Made by a program: the position numbers and the translations under genes. DNA of 64,000 bases, taken from Allacma fusca. Lineage: Eukaryota; Arthropoda; Collembola; Symphypleona; Sminthuridae. The stretch covers positions 44,379,067-44,443,066 of the forward strand of contig OX359245.1 in assembly GCA_947179485.1 (NCBI GenBank), in the 5' to 3' direction. Shown piece by piece: positions 46,249-56,713 of this stretch (position 1 is the first letter of the stretch; every line of letters begins with the position of its first letter). The notes beneath the pieces were generated by a model. It saw nothing but the letters and a program-made list of their open reading frames with translations, was not told the origin of the DNA and searched no databases.

Positions 46249-47750
46249 TTAGCTATCACTCCCATCATCGCTGTCATCACTGTTACTGTCACTGTCACGT
46301 ACAGAATCATTGTCCTGGTTGATCTTTGATTTTGTAGTGAATTCGACCAAGTACTTAATACTGACTTGCTGAGAGTTGAACACAATATATTCATTGTAGT
46401 CCAGGGCGTGGTAACGATTTTTCTCCAGAATCTGATCCGTCCTTTCACCCAATGGTACGAAGCGATCTACTCAAATCAAAATCAGGCACATTTAATTATT
46501 TTATTCATTTCATAACCACAGAGAAGCAAAATTTTACTCTTAAAAAAATGTCTTATGGGCGTCTCAAAATTCCTGTCTGTAAATCTCTGTAAAAGGATTT
46601 TCTCAACGGGTATTTTCTAGACAAAATCTCGTTATCACTTTAATAAAAAAAATAACTTGCTTTGCCAGAGAATGGTTGCCCCGGTATTAGGTTCGTAGCG
46701 TGAGTCGGCCGTCTTGAGACTGTGAAATCCTTGAGGGAGTTTTGCCATCTTCTCACTCATATTGTGTGTATTAACACTGTGTATGTTTCCTAGAGCCACC
46801 TCGCAGAGCAACAGGTATTGTCGTTGGCCCTCTCCGGTGTAGTGACTGCTTTTGGTGAACATATCCGCGAAGTAAATCCCTTTCCCGAACAAGCTACCAT
46901 TGAGTTCCGTCCCAATCGGGGTGACTTGAAGTCCGCTGCTCAAAATGCTTAAGAGGTTCACTGACCTCGTACCATGCCAGAGGAGCCAGCGGTTCCCGAT
47001 ACCACTTTCCCTCATGGCATCCGCCTCACCCTGTCGTTCCACCCGGAATATATTGAGAACCGTGGGTTTACCCGAATACTGCTCTTTCCCCGTATTGTGA
47101 ACGTTCTGCAAAATCATCTGAGCTTCAAAGTCCTCCCGGTCCAGAAGTTGGATCTTGGTGTTGAGGCAGGAGTAAATATACTCCATTGGGTTACGATTCT
47201 TCACATTGTAAAGACCCGCAAAGAGGAGCTGAGATGCGAACTGTATATGGAGAATTTTGTGTATCATCTCCTGCCGTTCTCGAACATTATCCGTATTCAA
47301 AATGGGCTGGATCCTTTCCGCTGCGAACCCGTAAACTGGTATGACAGAGTAAAATTCCTCACTGGCTTCAACGATCGACTCCATCAGAACCTGCTCTTCT
47401 GCTTTTGATTTCGCATCACTCTGGTCCATTTTTGTTTTTTCTCCTATTAGCCCCTCTATTTTTCTAAGGATTTCCTCACCTATGTACAATATATAACAAA
47501 AACTGTGTAATAAGATGGCCATGAAACTACAGGAATAGGAACATTAATTTTCTGATGTCAAAAAGTTTATGAAAATTTCCTGTTTTTGACATCCAGCGCC
47601 CACAAATACTAAAAATCATTTTTGATATGTGACATCCCGTCAAGCCGGTCAGCCGTCTTTCAGCAATAAGCTAGAACTAACCTTTTTCTAATGTGTCTGG
47701 AGTAACTAATCCGAAAGGCAAGTCCTCCAAGTCCCTTCCAGAGTGGCCAA
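46249..47750 (-). pseudogene. PARP (poly/mono-ADP-ribosyltransferase) gene fragment, three 3' exons
   Basis: These are the C-terminal exons of a PARP2/3-like gene. The exons are 47750-47682 (DLPFGLVTPDTLEKG, end of an exon entering the regulatory domain), 47479-46661 and 46469-46249. The middle exon holds the helical regulatory domain (SEEFYSVIPVYGF, IHKILHIQFASQLL), then the ADP-ribosyltransferase fold with WLLWHGTRS (His) and GSLFGKGIYFADMF (Tyr). The last exon holds ALDYNEYIVFN (catalytic Glu) and an acidic Ser/Asp-rich tail. The last intron seems to start with GC (CAAA|GCAAGTT), a known minor donor class; with GT the frame fails. Everything upstream (WGR and DNA-binding parts) is missing: homology stops at about 47750, where Helitron remnant and block C begin. 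It is therefore a truncated gene, unless the 5' exons lie elsewhere. Confidence 0.8.
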
Positions 47751-47752
47751 GT

Positions 47753-47865
47753 TACCCTTCTCGCAGTATCAGTTACAACGACCTTGATATACCTCGAAAA
47801 AGAAACGTAGTTGTCAATGTGAAAGTAAATGCCAACTTTACCTAAACTTTGTCCACGATGTCCCC
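47753..47865 (-). mobile_element. Helitron helicase remnant at left edge of block C
   Basis: ACCCTTCTCGCAGTATCAGT and CCTCGAAAAAGAAACGTAGT repeat 37340-37440 almost exactly, including the fusion CGATGTCCCCGATCATGTAG into the duplicated block. The remnant therefore travelled with the block when B and C separated. Confidence 0.8.
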
Positions 47866-48064
47866 GATCATGTAGGTATGTACTTACACCTTAACATTAT
47901 TGGACTGATCAGTGCTTCTTGTTAATGACTATGTAACTTCTATACGGCAATAAAATGTGGAATGAACTTGTGATAAACAAAGTTATCTTTGTCACTCATT
48001 ACGCAGAACAATTCATTGTCAGACTTCTTTATTCTTGAAGGGTAAAATTTTCATGCAGTTAAGC

Positions 48065-49376
48065 CAGTGGTCGGACTTGGATTCATCAATACAATACTCT
48101 AGTATTATTTTTGTACAGTTGGCTTTTCCTGTACTGTGCTTTACTATAGTCTGGATATGATAATTGTTTCAATACAATGCTTTACTTTTAAAAGCACATC
48201 GAAATATGTTTCAATACTCTACTTTACTACACTAGTTATGCAAAAATAGTTATCAATACTGTGCTTTACCCATAGCAGTACGTATATAATCGTCAATATT
48301 GTATAATTGACTGGCAACATTCGACTAATCTTCTGCAATAGAAGCTGTATCTGTATTTCCATTTTCCGGTCCAAGTTTCTGACGTATTTTCTTCAGCAAG
48401 TTTGTTATGTAGTTTCTGTAGATGCTCTTAATGTACAATAAATTAATTTGTCAATAGCTTATTTTGGAAGATATTATTGAAGTAATATGGATTCAAATTA
48501 CTGCGTAAAATTTATTATGCTTAGTAGATTTTATAATCGGGTGCACATTTACGTTTTAAGTTACTATTTATTGACGCAAACCTAGTTCAAAATGACTTTA
48601 AGTTGGCATATGTTTCTTTAGCACACCTATAAAACATTTTGGGGCACAATAAGCATTTGAACGTTAACTTCTAGCCCTTTTCTGGTATTTTGATTTGATA
48701 ATTGCGCTGTGAAGGAAAATAGCTCCTTATAAACTTTGGGTCTCACAGATGCAACTCTTTTTTCATTTTCGTTTAAAGTATACACTTGATCTTTGTGATC
48801 AATTACTGACAGGATCTTTAACATTAACGGATGCAATTTTCTTTTTCTTTGCATTATCTTGTTTGGGAATGTGGTTCTTAGTTTGACGTTTCCTAATATG
48901 TGTAGAATCATCCGGTACTTTTTTAATAGATTTGCCATCCATTACTTGGAATTAATAGCTTAAATCTTATTTATGGTTGAATATTCTACACGGAGTTTCT
49001 CAGATTCTTTCAGAAATACAACAATAATCACAAATATCGCCCGTTCATTCTGCTTTCGTTTGTCGTTTTAATGTCGTATGTTAAATGTCTAACGTAAGTA
49101 GTTCGTCCGTAAATTTACTAGATGGGGTCCTTTGCGTGTGCCAATAATTTGCTGTACTTTATATGAATTTGTATTATTTATAACAATTCGTTGCTTTGCT
49201 TTACTTGTTTTTATTACTATAGCGGCTTTTCAATACTGTGTCAATATTTCATGTTATGAATATGTGTAGATACTGTACTCTGCTTTATTGACGAAAACTA
49301 ATGAGCATGCGTTACTGTACCAATGCTGTACTTTTATCAATACTGTACTAAAAAGTACAGTACAGTCCGACCACTG
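48065..49376. mobile_element. hAT element, non-autonomous (1312 bp), with 8-bp target duplication
   Basis: TIRs are CAGTGGTCGGACT and AGTCCGACCACTG. The perfect target duplication AGTTAAGC is at 48057-48064 and 49377-49384. Blocks A and B have the single-copy empty site (CAGTTAAGC[A/T]CACC at about 9419 and 37640). The interior is full of TACTGTACTTTAC-type repeats (CAATACTGTGCTTTAC etc.). The minus-strand frame 48938-48627 (MANLLKKYRMILHILGNVKL) is not recognisable as transposase. Confidence 0.93.
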
Positions 49377-50930
49377 AGTTAAGCACACCTTGATGAATAA
49401 ATTACTCCTGAGTTGCTGTATTTCTCGAAGTTACAGTAGTTAAACGGATTGAGTATGGAGAAAACCATTGGGTACTTATGTGCAGACATGCGTGACTGTA
49501 GTAAATGTGTTTCCCACGTTGTGTTGGTGTGGATTCTTCACTTTTCTGTTTAATACAAACGAGGATTTTTTATTATAGGAATGAAATTAATAGTCATTCG
49601 TAAAAACATATGCTACTCTATGGACTCCCGGGGTGTAAATGTTGTAAGGGCTAAGGCTAAATCATTCCTTAATAAATATATACCAATCTATAGGCTTCCT
49701 AAGAAGTATCGTATTTGTTTACATTAGTAACCATGTCATTGGTGCCTTTGTTTACATTTGTAACTTTTTTAGGTGTTACTTGTACAAGACTCGGTTTACA
49801 GATAAGCACAGTCCACATGACATTTGTAAACATTTATCCGGTCGAAAATGGAATCATAATATTAATTTATTCATATTTTTTGAAACAAGTACAAGAAGCA
49901 GAAGCAGTATGATTTCTGTAGATTTCTAGAACCCGTAGAACAACAGGTCAGAGTTGGGTGTGAGGTAGTTAAGGGGAAACTAGGAAAAGGAATTCCCGCA
50001 GCGTGGGTGAGAGTCGTGGTAAAATGCTATGTTAAGTAATTATAAATGTGTTGATGATTAAACTTGTGCTTAAAATAGCGAACAGCATGCGCTTCGGTTG
50101 TTAGCTAATATAATTATAATAAATTACTGTATAAATAAATACACTTACACTAAGAAAAATATTCCTACAACCTAGTAGGGAGATATTATGCTTATTAGAA
50201 AAGTATCCTAATGCGATCAACCACACGGGAGTAAGTACACATGATCTGAAATTCAGAGAAATTAAATCCCTTAAAAGTTGCGAAATAGCGGATATTATTA
50301 TGATTTCGTAAATTATCTGTACGTGTCAATTTATGTAACCATCTTTTAAATTATGCATTATTTGACTACACATGCACAAGTATATTTGACGTAAAGATTC
50401 ATGTGTCCACCACTGCACTGATTACAAACCTCTTTCATTTTTATTAAACCAAAGCAGTACGAAGTTACTATATTTCTTCCTATATTTGAGGCAACCTAAA
50501 AGATATTTGGAGGACAAAGTAAATTGACGTCAAAATCTATGTCATATGGCCGCATATTCTACCTAAACATATATAGGTACAACAAAATTTTCATTCAACC
50601 GTTTTCAATAACCGTGGAACCTGATTTTTCAATATTGTAACCAGCTGTGTTCGTGAGCATAGCACACTTTCAATATTACCGGTGGCTAATAATATTTTGT
50701 TGTAATAGACTATTTTCCTATCCCAAGACGTTTAACAGTGGTATGTACGACGGAGAGGTTTATAGTGAAAGAACCTTGAACCTTTGAAGTCTCATTTATC
50801 AGGAGTTTACGGGAGAGGGAATATGTTATAGCTAGAATTATGCGTATGTATGTATATCATTTGCTCATCCACCTCCATAGTTTACGTCAACGTTCCCTGA
50901 AAGCCGCTACCTCTTTTTGCAAAACCTTTA

Positions 50931-51604
50931 CAGTGTACTCTCTGTATAAGAGCACCCCTAAAAGCACTCCAAAAGCGCTCTTATAACGGTATGCTCTTAT
51001 AAGGAATATGTATCTAAATACAGTAAAATACTGGCTATACATTATTAAGAATTTCGCTAACATAATTGCGCTTACTAATACATCAAGAAGTGCGCTAAAT
51101 AAGACATCACTAAACAATACATAAGATTCCAGGGTAAACCAAATTTAATTAATAAATAATCTGTTTTATACTATTCATTTTTGGTTGGAATGAAATAGTA
51201 ATTTGGGTGGGTCTGTAGAGATTTATTGCAAGATTTTTGCCTACAATATTTTTATTTGCATTCAAATAATCGATTAATGCATGTTCATATGAATCTTTAT
51301 TACAAAATAGCCTCTTGTGTATACAACTTCGTCGTTACCAATTCCACTACACTGTTGACATTGGCGCTGTAGGTGTTTTTGTACGAACGTTTTGTAATCG
51401 TTTCTATATCTGCTCATATGCTCTTATAAAGGATTTATTTTAACGTAAGGAAGTAAAATGTCTGCTCTTACATCGCAAATGCTCTTATAAACGGTGCTCT
51501 AATAGGGAACACTTACAGCACTACAATCCCATTGGGAGGACCTGGGAGTGCTCTTATACAGAACATGCTCTTATACGGAGGCCTCTTACAGCGAGAGTAC
51601 ACTG
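50931..51604. mobile_element. pogo/Tc1-mariner-type MITE (674 bp) with TA target
   Basis: The ends are CAGTGTACTCTCTGTATAAG and, reversed, CAGTGTACTCTCGCTGTAAG. They are flanked by TA on both sides; block B at about 39234 has the uninterrupted CCTTTATCTCC. The motif GCTCTTATA/TATAAGAGC recurs more than ten times throughout. It has no transposase. Confidence 0.9.
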
Positions 51605-52243
51605 TATCTCCTATGTACATCAGCCCGTACGAGGGCAGATGTTAAAACAATTGTTCCTTTGAGCTCCCCCTTTTTGTAGCACATTTTCATACAGATTTTT
51701 CAAAATTCGTTTTATTCTGGTAGCTCAGAAAATGTGGTTACAAAATTCAAGGAGGCAGGGCAAAGTCACAATTGTTTTTCAAAAACTGTAATTTTGAGTT
51801 TTCAAATTTTACACGATTTCTACGCTGGTAGTACTTTCTAGAAAATTTCCTTGACTTTTGACAGAGCTACTAAACAAGTTCCTTTGTTTAGAATTGTGAG
51901 CATGATCGGCACAAACAGAGAGTTGTGAATTGGGAAAAATCAGTTTCAGGGGCAAAAAAGTGAGCAAGACTGGGAAAGAGAAGATTCCTGAACTAACCAT
52001 TTTTGCAAGGATGATCTGGCGTTCACAATATATTCGAGAACATTTTATAGTAGCAAATTTCATGGAGACTCATTTGTGCCAAACGAGATCTTTCTGTCAA
52101 CATTTGTGTGCACGAGGGCAAAAAACGTGAGACATGTTTAAAATAAACCCAAAAATGTTTACTCGTATTTCACCTTCTTTAAATCTTGTCCAAAACCTCT
52201 TTATGCAACTTTAAAAATAACAATTACTTAAACATTACACAAC

Positions 52244-52831
52244 CAGAGGTGTCCATTTGAAATCGCCTTTGTTCATCCTTAAGAAGGGTGACAGTTTCCA
52301 ATTACCCGTTCCTTCATCGTTCCGTAAAATGAAGCCTTCTGAATATTTACCCTTCCTTCGCCCTTCCTTCATTCAAATCCTGCTATAATCCTTCCTTCAG
52401 CCTTCAAAAAATATGTAAATGCCCTTCATGCGTTACCTTCCTTCTATGTTCATACATTTATCCCAAATCTTTTAACACAAGTCACAAAGTCAGATCTTTA
52501 AACTTCCAGCTGCTTACCTCTGAAAAACTAATAATTAGCTTGTAATTAATTGCAATTATTGCAGATTATCCGTACATATGTAAAGTAAAGGGAATAAAAT
52601 GCTTGTTGTTGAATTGAAAAAAATTGTTGAAAAATTGTAAGTTCCGAACGGCGTTCGAAGGCTCTAAAATTAACATGTTCCTTCACATTCCATTATTTCT
52701 GCAAAGAGCAGAGGCCTTCGTTCATCCTTCGTTTCCTTTCCAGCCTTCCTTCCGTTCCCTTCATAATTGCCAAAGCTAACGCTTCATTCGTTCAAAGAAG
52801 CTTTCTTTGAAGGAAATCCTTCGAAGGATGG
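52244..52831. mobile_element. Non-autonomous hAT-type element, copy in block C, right end lost
   Basis: This is the same element as 39875-40471, almost identical. The last bases after CTTCGAAGGATGG, plus the start of the right target duplication, are replaced by AAAACACAAC. Presence in the same position as in B shows shared descent through the block duplication. Confidence 0.85.
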
Positions 52832-53683
52832 AAAACACAACAGCGTGTGTTATTCATCAATATTTCCTTCAGGCTGATCCTTGTGGAAAATTCTGTGTTG
52901 AATAATTGTACCAGCATTCTTGATATCCTGGCCAGATCATTTCCTGGTGAAAAATGGTAATAAGTTTTCCTGTATATATGTACATACACGCATATTGAAC
53001 CAATGTATTACGTCACCTGGACTACTCAAGTAAGTTTTTTGTCTTAGTTGTTTTGTTAAGTTAGAGACACTCGAACCAAAATTTTCTAGAAAGATAACAA
53101 ATTAAAAAGATCACAAAATAAAATCCCCACTTGCGTAAATACATGGAATATCCTCAGTACATGAGAAAATCCTTGGAAATAACAAAATATTATTGTAACG
53201 TGTTCTGAGGTCCAATCTGCTGAGAGTATCTGAAAAATCTGGAACCAATTATCTCTGATATATCGGATGAGCAAATCGTAAAAACATGTCTGAATAAATT
53301 AATATTCAACAACCGAGTAGATTTTAACAAGATTCGATAATAATCCGAGTAGACAACAACTACCCTTAGAAATTTCAAAAACATTGAAGGTTCTCATAAA
53401 CTTTTTGATCAATAAGGAAGTTAAAACTGGTTTGGAATTCTACGAATCCTAACTTGTAATGCACATGCCTACCATTTAACGTTTTATCTTACAAACCAGT
53501 AAATCACATTGGTATGGACGTGCTTGAGAAACTTGCAAGGATTTATTTTTTGTCTTTCCAAGAGTCAGACTTGTGGGTATGCATATGTACATAGAACACG
53601 CTGTGAAAATTGAATAAAAGTAACTGTACTCGCAAAATATGCCAGGTATTTACAGTCTTGTGCTGACCGTAAATAGATCGAAA

Positions 53684-55553
53684 ATGATTCACTTATTTTT
53701 CGTCTTAATAGTTACTTATTTGTTTTTTTCTAAGGTCCTGCAGTCTCCGAAACTACCACCAGGTATGAATGTGAACAAATAATTTTTAATCTTAATAATT
53801 AATCAGAAAATTTATGAATGCAGGCCTAATAATTGTTTCCATAGGTCCATTGAATTTCCCATTTATCGGTAATTTACAATGGCTTGCGAAGTTTCCCTGG
53901 AAGCATTTCTCCAATTATGGGAAGATTTATGGCCCGATTACTTACTTGAAAATGGGGAAAACACGGTAGGCTTCAAGCGTTCAAAAGAAATTCTATAAAA
54001 TGTTCAAACGTTTCATTTAAGATATTTGAATTCAATTGTGAGTACAAAAACATTTTCTATTTTGTATGGCGTTTCTTCTCAATGACATTACGACTTGGAA
54101 AGCAGCATATTGTCGGCCAGAGCTAAGTCGACATCCAGGAAAACTGTTTGAAATGATTTTGGAAAACAAAAGTATGATTCGATTATATTATGATTTGTGA
54201 TCATAAAATTAAATAAACGAAATCAGTTTTTTATACTTTTTATTACGAATTTATAGGCATCATTTTTGGTAACGGAAATCCGGAAATTAAACAGTACATG
54301 ACCAAAATCTTGAATGAGTTTGGAAAAAACAATCTAGAAAGTTTGGCATTGCAAGAAATTTCCTTGCTTCGCCAAAAATTTTTAGAATCTAATGGCAAAC
54401 CCGTATACGTTCATTCCATGTTTGCCATACCAACGGTAAATGTAATCTGGACGCTACTATTTGGGAAACGGATTGAGGATGATGACAAAAGTTTACATGA
54501 ATTTGCTGAGGAAATCACGACGTAACACAAGTCATTCATTTACAATTTATTATTTAAATTTGGCTTTGCGTTTCTTCGTTTGTTGATTTAGTAATGACGT
54601 GTTGAAATTATTTGTATTTTAGTAGCTCAAATGACTCCTCATTTTTGGGACGGCAGTCGGTATTATCTTTAATGCCCTATATGAACAAATTTTTCCCTTC
54701 CTCGCGAAACGAATTCCTTCGAACTGGCATGCTGAGATCCATTAAAATTATTAAAGAAAGAATAGAAAATCGCGCACGGAGTCGCCAGAAGTTTGAAATC
54801 AGCAATATAACTGATGCTTATTTTGAAAAAGAGGAACAAACTGATCCAAAGTCCAACTCTTTTTTTGCAGGAGGTAGTTCAACTTCCTATTTTGTTTCAG
54901 TTCTATGAAGTTTGAATGCTATTTGATTGAAATTATTTTCAATTTTGTTTACTGCAGATACTTCTATTCATTTTGTCTACATGGGTTTATTTATGGCTGG
55001 TGCGGACTCAACAAGTACATGCTTAGAGTGGTTAATCCTGTTTTTGGCATCTAACCCGTCTGCGCAAAAGCGGTTTCAACAAGAAATCGATCTAGTTATT
55101 GGAAATCGAGATCCCTCTTTAGTTGACAGGGAAAGAATGCCGTACACATTAGCAGTTATTCAGGAAACGTTTAGGCTCTCAGTAATTTCGATTACACAAT
55201 TCCGGCAAGCCAAAGAGGACACAAAACTTCTAGGATACGATATTCCTAAAGGATCCATACTGATTCCAAATGTCTACGCTATTAACACAGACCCCAATGT
55301 GTGGCTAGAACCGGATGAATTTAGACCTGAGAGGTTCCTCAATGAAAATGGTATGTTTGAGAAAAGTGACAAATTTTCAACTTTTGGATATGGGAGGAGA
55401 TCATGTCTTGGAGAAACTATAGCACGAAATGAGATCTTCATCTTTGCTACAAGTATTTTTCAACAATTTAATTTAAAAATTGATGGGAGCATTCCCTCAC
55501 TGCATGGAAACTTTGGGTTTCTTCACCATCCCAATCGATTTAATGTGTTTTGA
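53684..55553 (+). pseudogene. Cytochrome P450, copy C, exon 3 acceptor lost and short C-terminus
   Basis: Exon equivalents are 53684-53762, 53845-53965, 54068-54171, 54257-54521, 54623-54873 and 54958-55553. The acceptor before exon 3 reads TTTTGTAT|GGCG where copies A and B have TTTTGTAG. The nearest upstream AG (GTGAG|TAC) would add 25 nt and break the frame. A 2-bp loss in the last exon replaces the final ten or so residues (ends NRFNVF). The catalytic motifs AGADST, ETFR, PERF and FGYGRRSCLG are all present. Sequence is B-like in exons 1-2 and at the end of exon 6, but A-like in exons 3-5 and early exon 6, which points to gene conversion. It is likely a recent pseudogene, or it may give an exon-skipped transcript (skipping exon 3 removes 104 nt and shifts frame). 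Confidence 0.82.
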
Positions 55554-56713
55554 AAAGCGAAACAGTAACATATGTATGTACTTAACATGCATTTTAACCA
55601 ATGTAAAATTAGTGCTTTTGTAATATACACATTTGTTATAAATATTTAACTGGTTCAGAATAAATCAGAATAATTCAGAAACAAACAAATATATTTTTAA
55701 AATACTGCATATAGTGATCTTGAAATATGTTTAATATATTTTGTGTATATTATATTATTTCTCACGTGTTCTTAAGTCGACTTTAGCTAATATAACTCGA
55801 CGATGCTACCTGATCCTGAAATTTGGTTTTTAGAAAGGGAAATTTTCTTATACATTTATGTGATCCTCCCGCCCAATGTTTGTAGACTCGACATCTCTTT
55901 AATAGGACAACGAAATTATACAAGTACCAAAAAATAACTTATTCAATGTTGTTGTGGCTTATTATGCTTTCGATCTCAAGCTGTTGCAAGGTTAATTGCA
56001 ATTAACTAAAATCTATAAAATCCTTAAAGCAAGGACATTCAATCGCCAGATAGCGGACAAATTATAAACTTGGTAATAGAAATGACGTTACGAGTTTTAC
56101 CTAGTGACGGTATTCTCGTAGCTTTATGAGTTATTTATTTAATCGCACCGTTATAACCAACCAGATTATTTTCCCCGGATTAGCTGTTAACTTTTATAAT
56201 TTATTGCTACAAGCGCGCAAATTTCACTTTTCTGCTCCTGCAAACGAAGTTTGCTTAAATCTGTACAATGCACGGATTTTTTTAAATGCTCACTTTGCTC
56301 GTTTCTTCCTCGTTTAATTTATAATCTAGCTTTAAACGAAGTGGTCATTCGAGTTGTCAAGTTCAATTCGAAAACGAAGTTCCGTTGGTCCAAGTAAACT
56401 AAGCTAACATAAAATAAAATGTGTAATTTCATTTATTTTAATTTCGAGCTAACTGGATCCATATAATGCCCGAAGCTCACTTTAATGGTAATTAATCTTG
56501 GTGGACCCCATTGTTCATTGCTTAGTACATCCTCGGAGGACAAAACTGCTGAATTGAACTGAATTACTTCAGTTTTCATTTCAATTTTCCAACTGAATTG
56601 AATCCAAAATTTTGAACCAGCCCGTCCACTACCTGATATTGGTGCTTAAAGTCCCTATTGAGAATGTCTAGTTGTCTGTCTGGCCGACAGGTGTCAAACC
56701 AAGGGCACCAGAC

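Larger units (their letters stand above)
47866..56713. repeat. Duplicated block C, homologous to A and B
   Basis: This is nearly identical to block B from 47870 to about 54050, apart from two inserted elements (48065-49376 and 50931-51604). Downstream it extends beyond the P450 gene to 56713 and there resembles the 23280-23940 region of A (TGAATTGAATTACTTCAGTT, CCAAGGGCACCAGAC). It is cut by the Gypsy element at 56714. Confidence 0.88.

Noticed and set aside
46974-47408. 144-aa plus-strand frame
   Set aside because: Antisense shadow of the PARP catalytic exon, whose H-Y motifs are on the minus strand.
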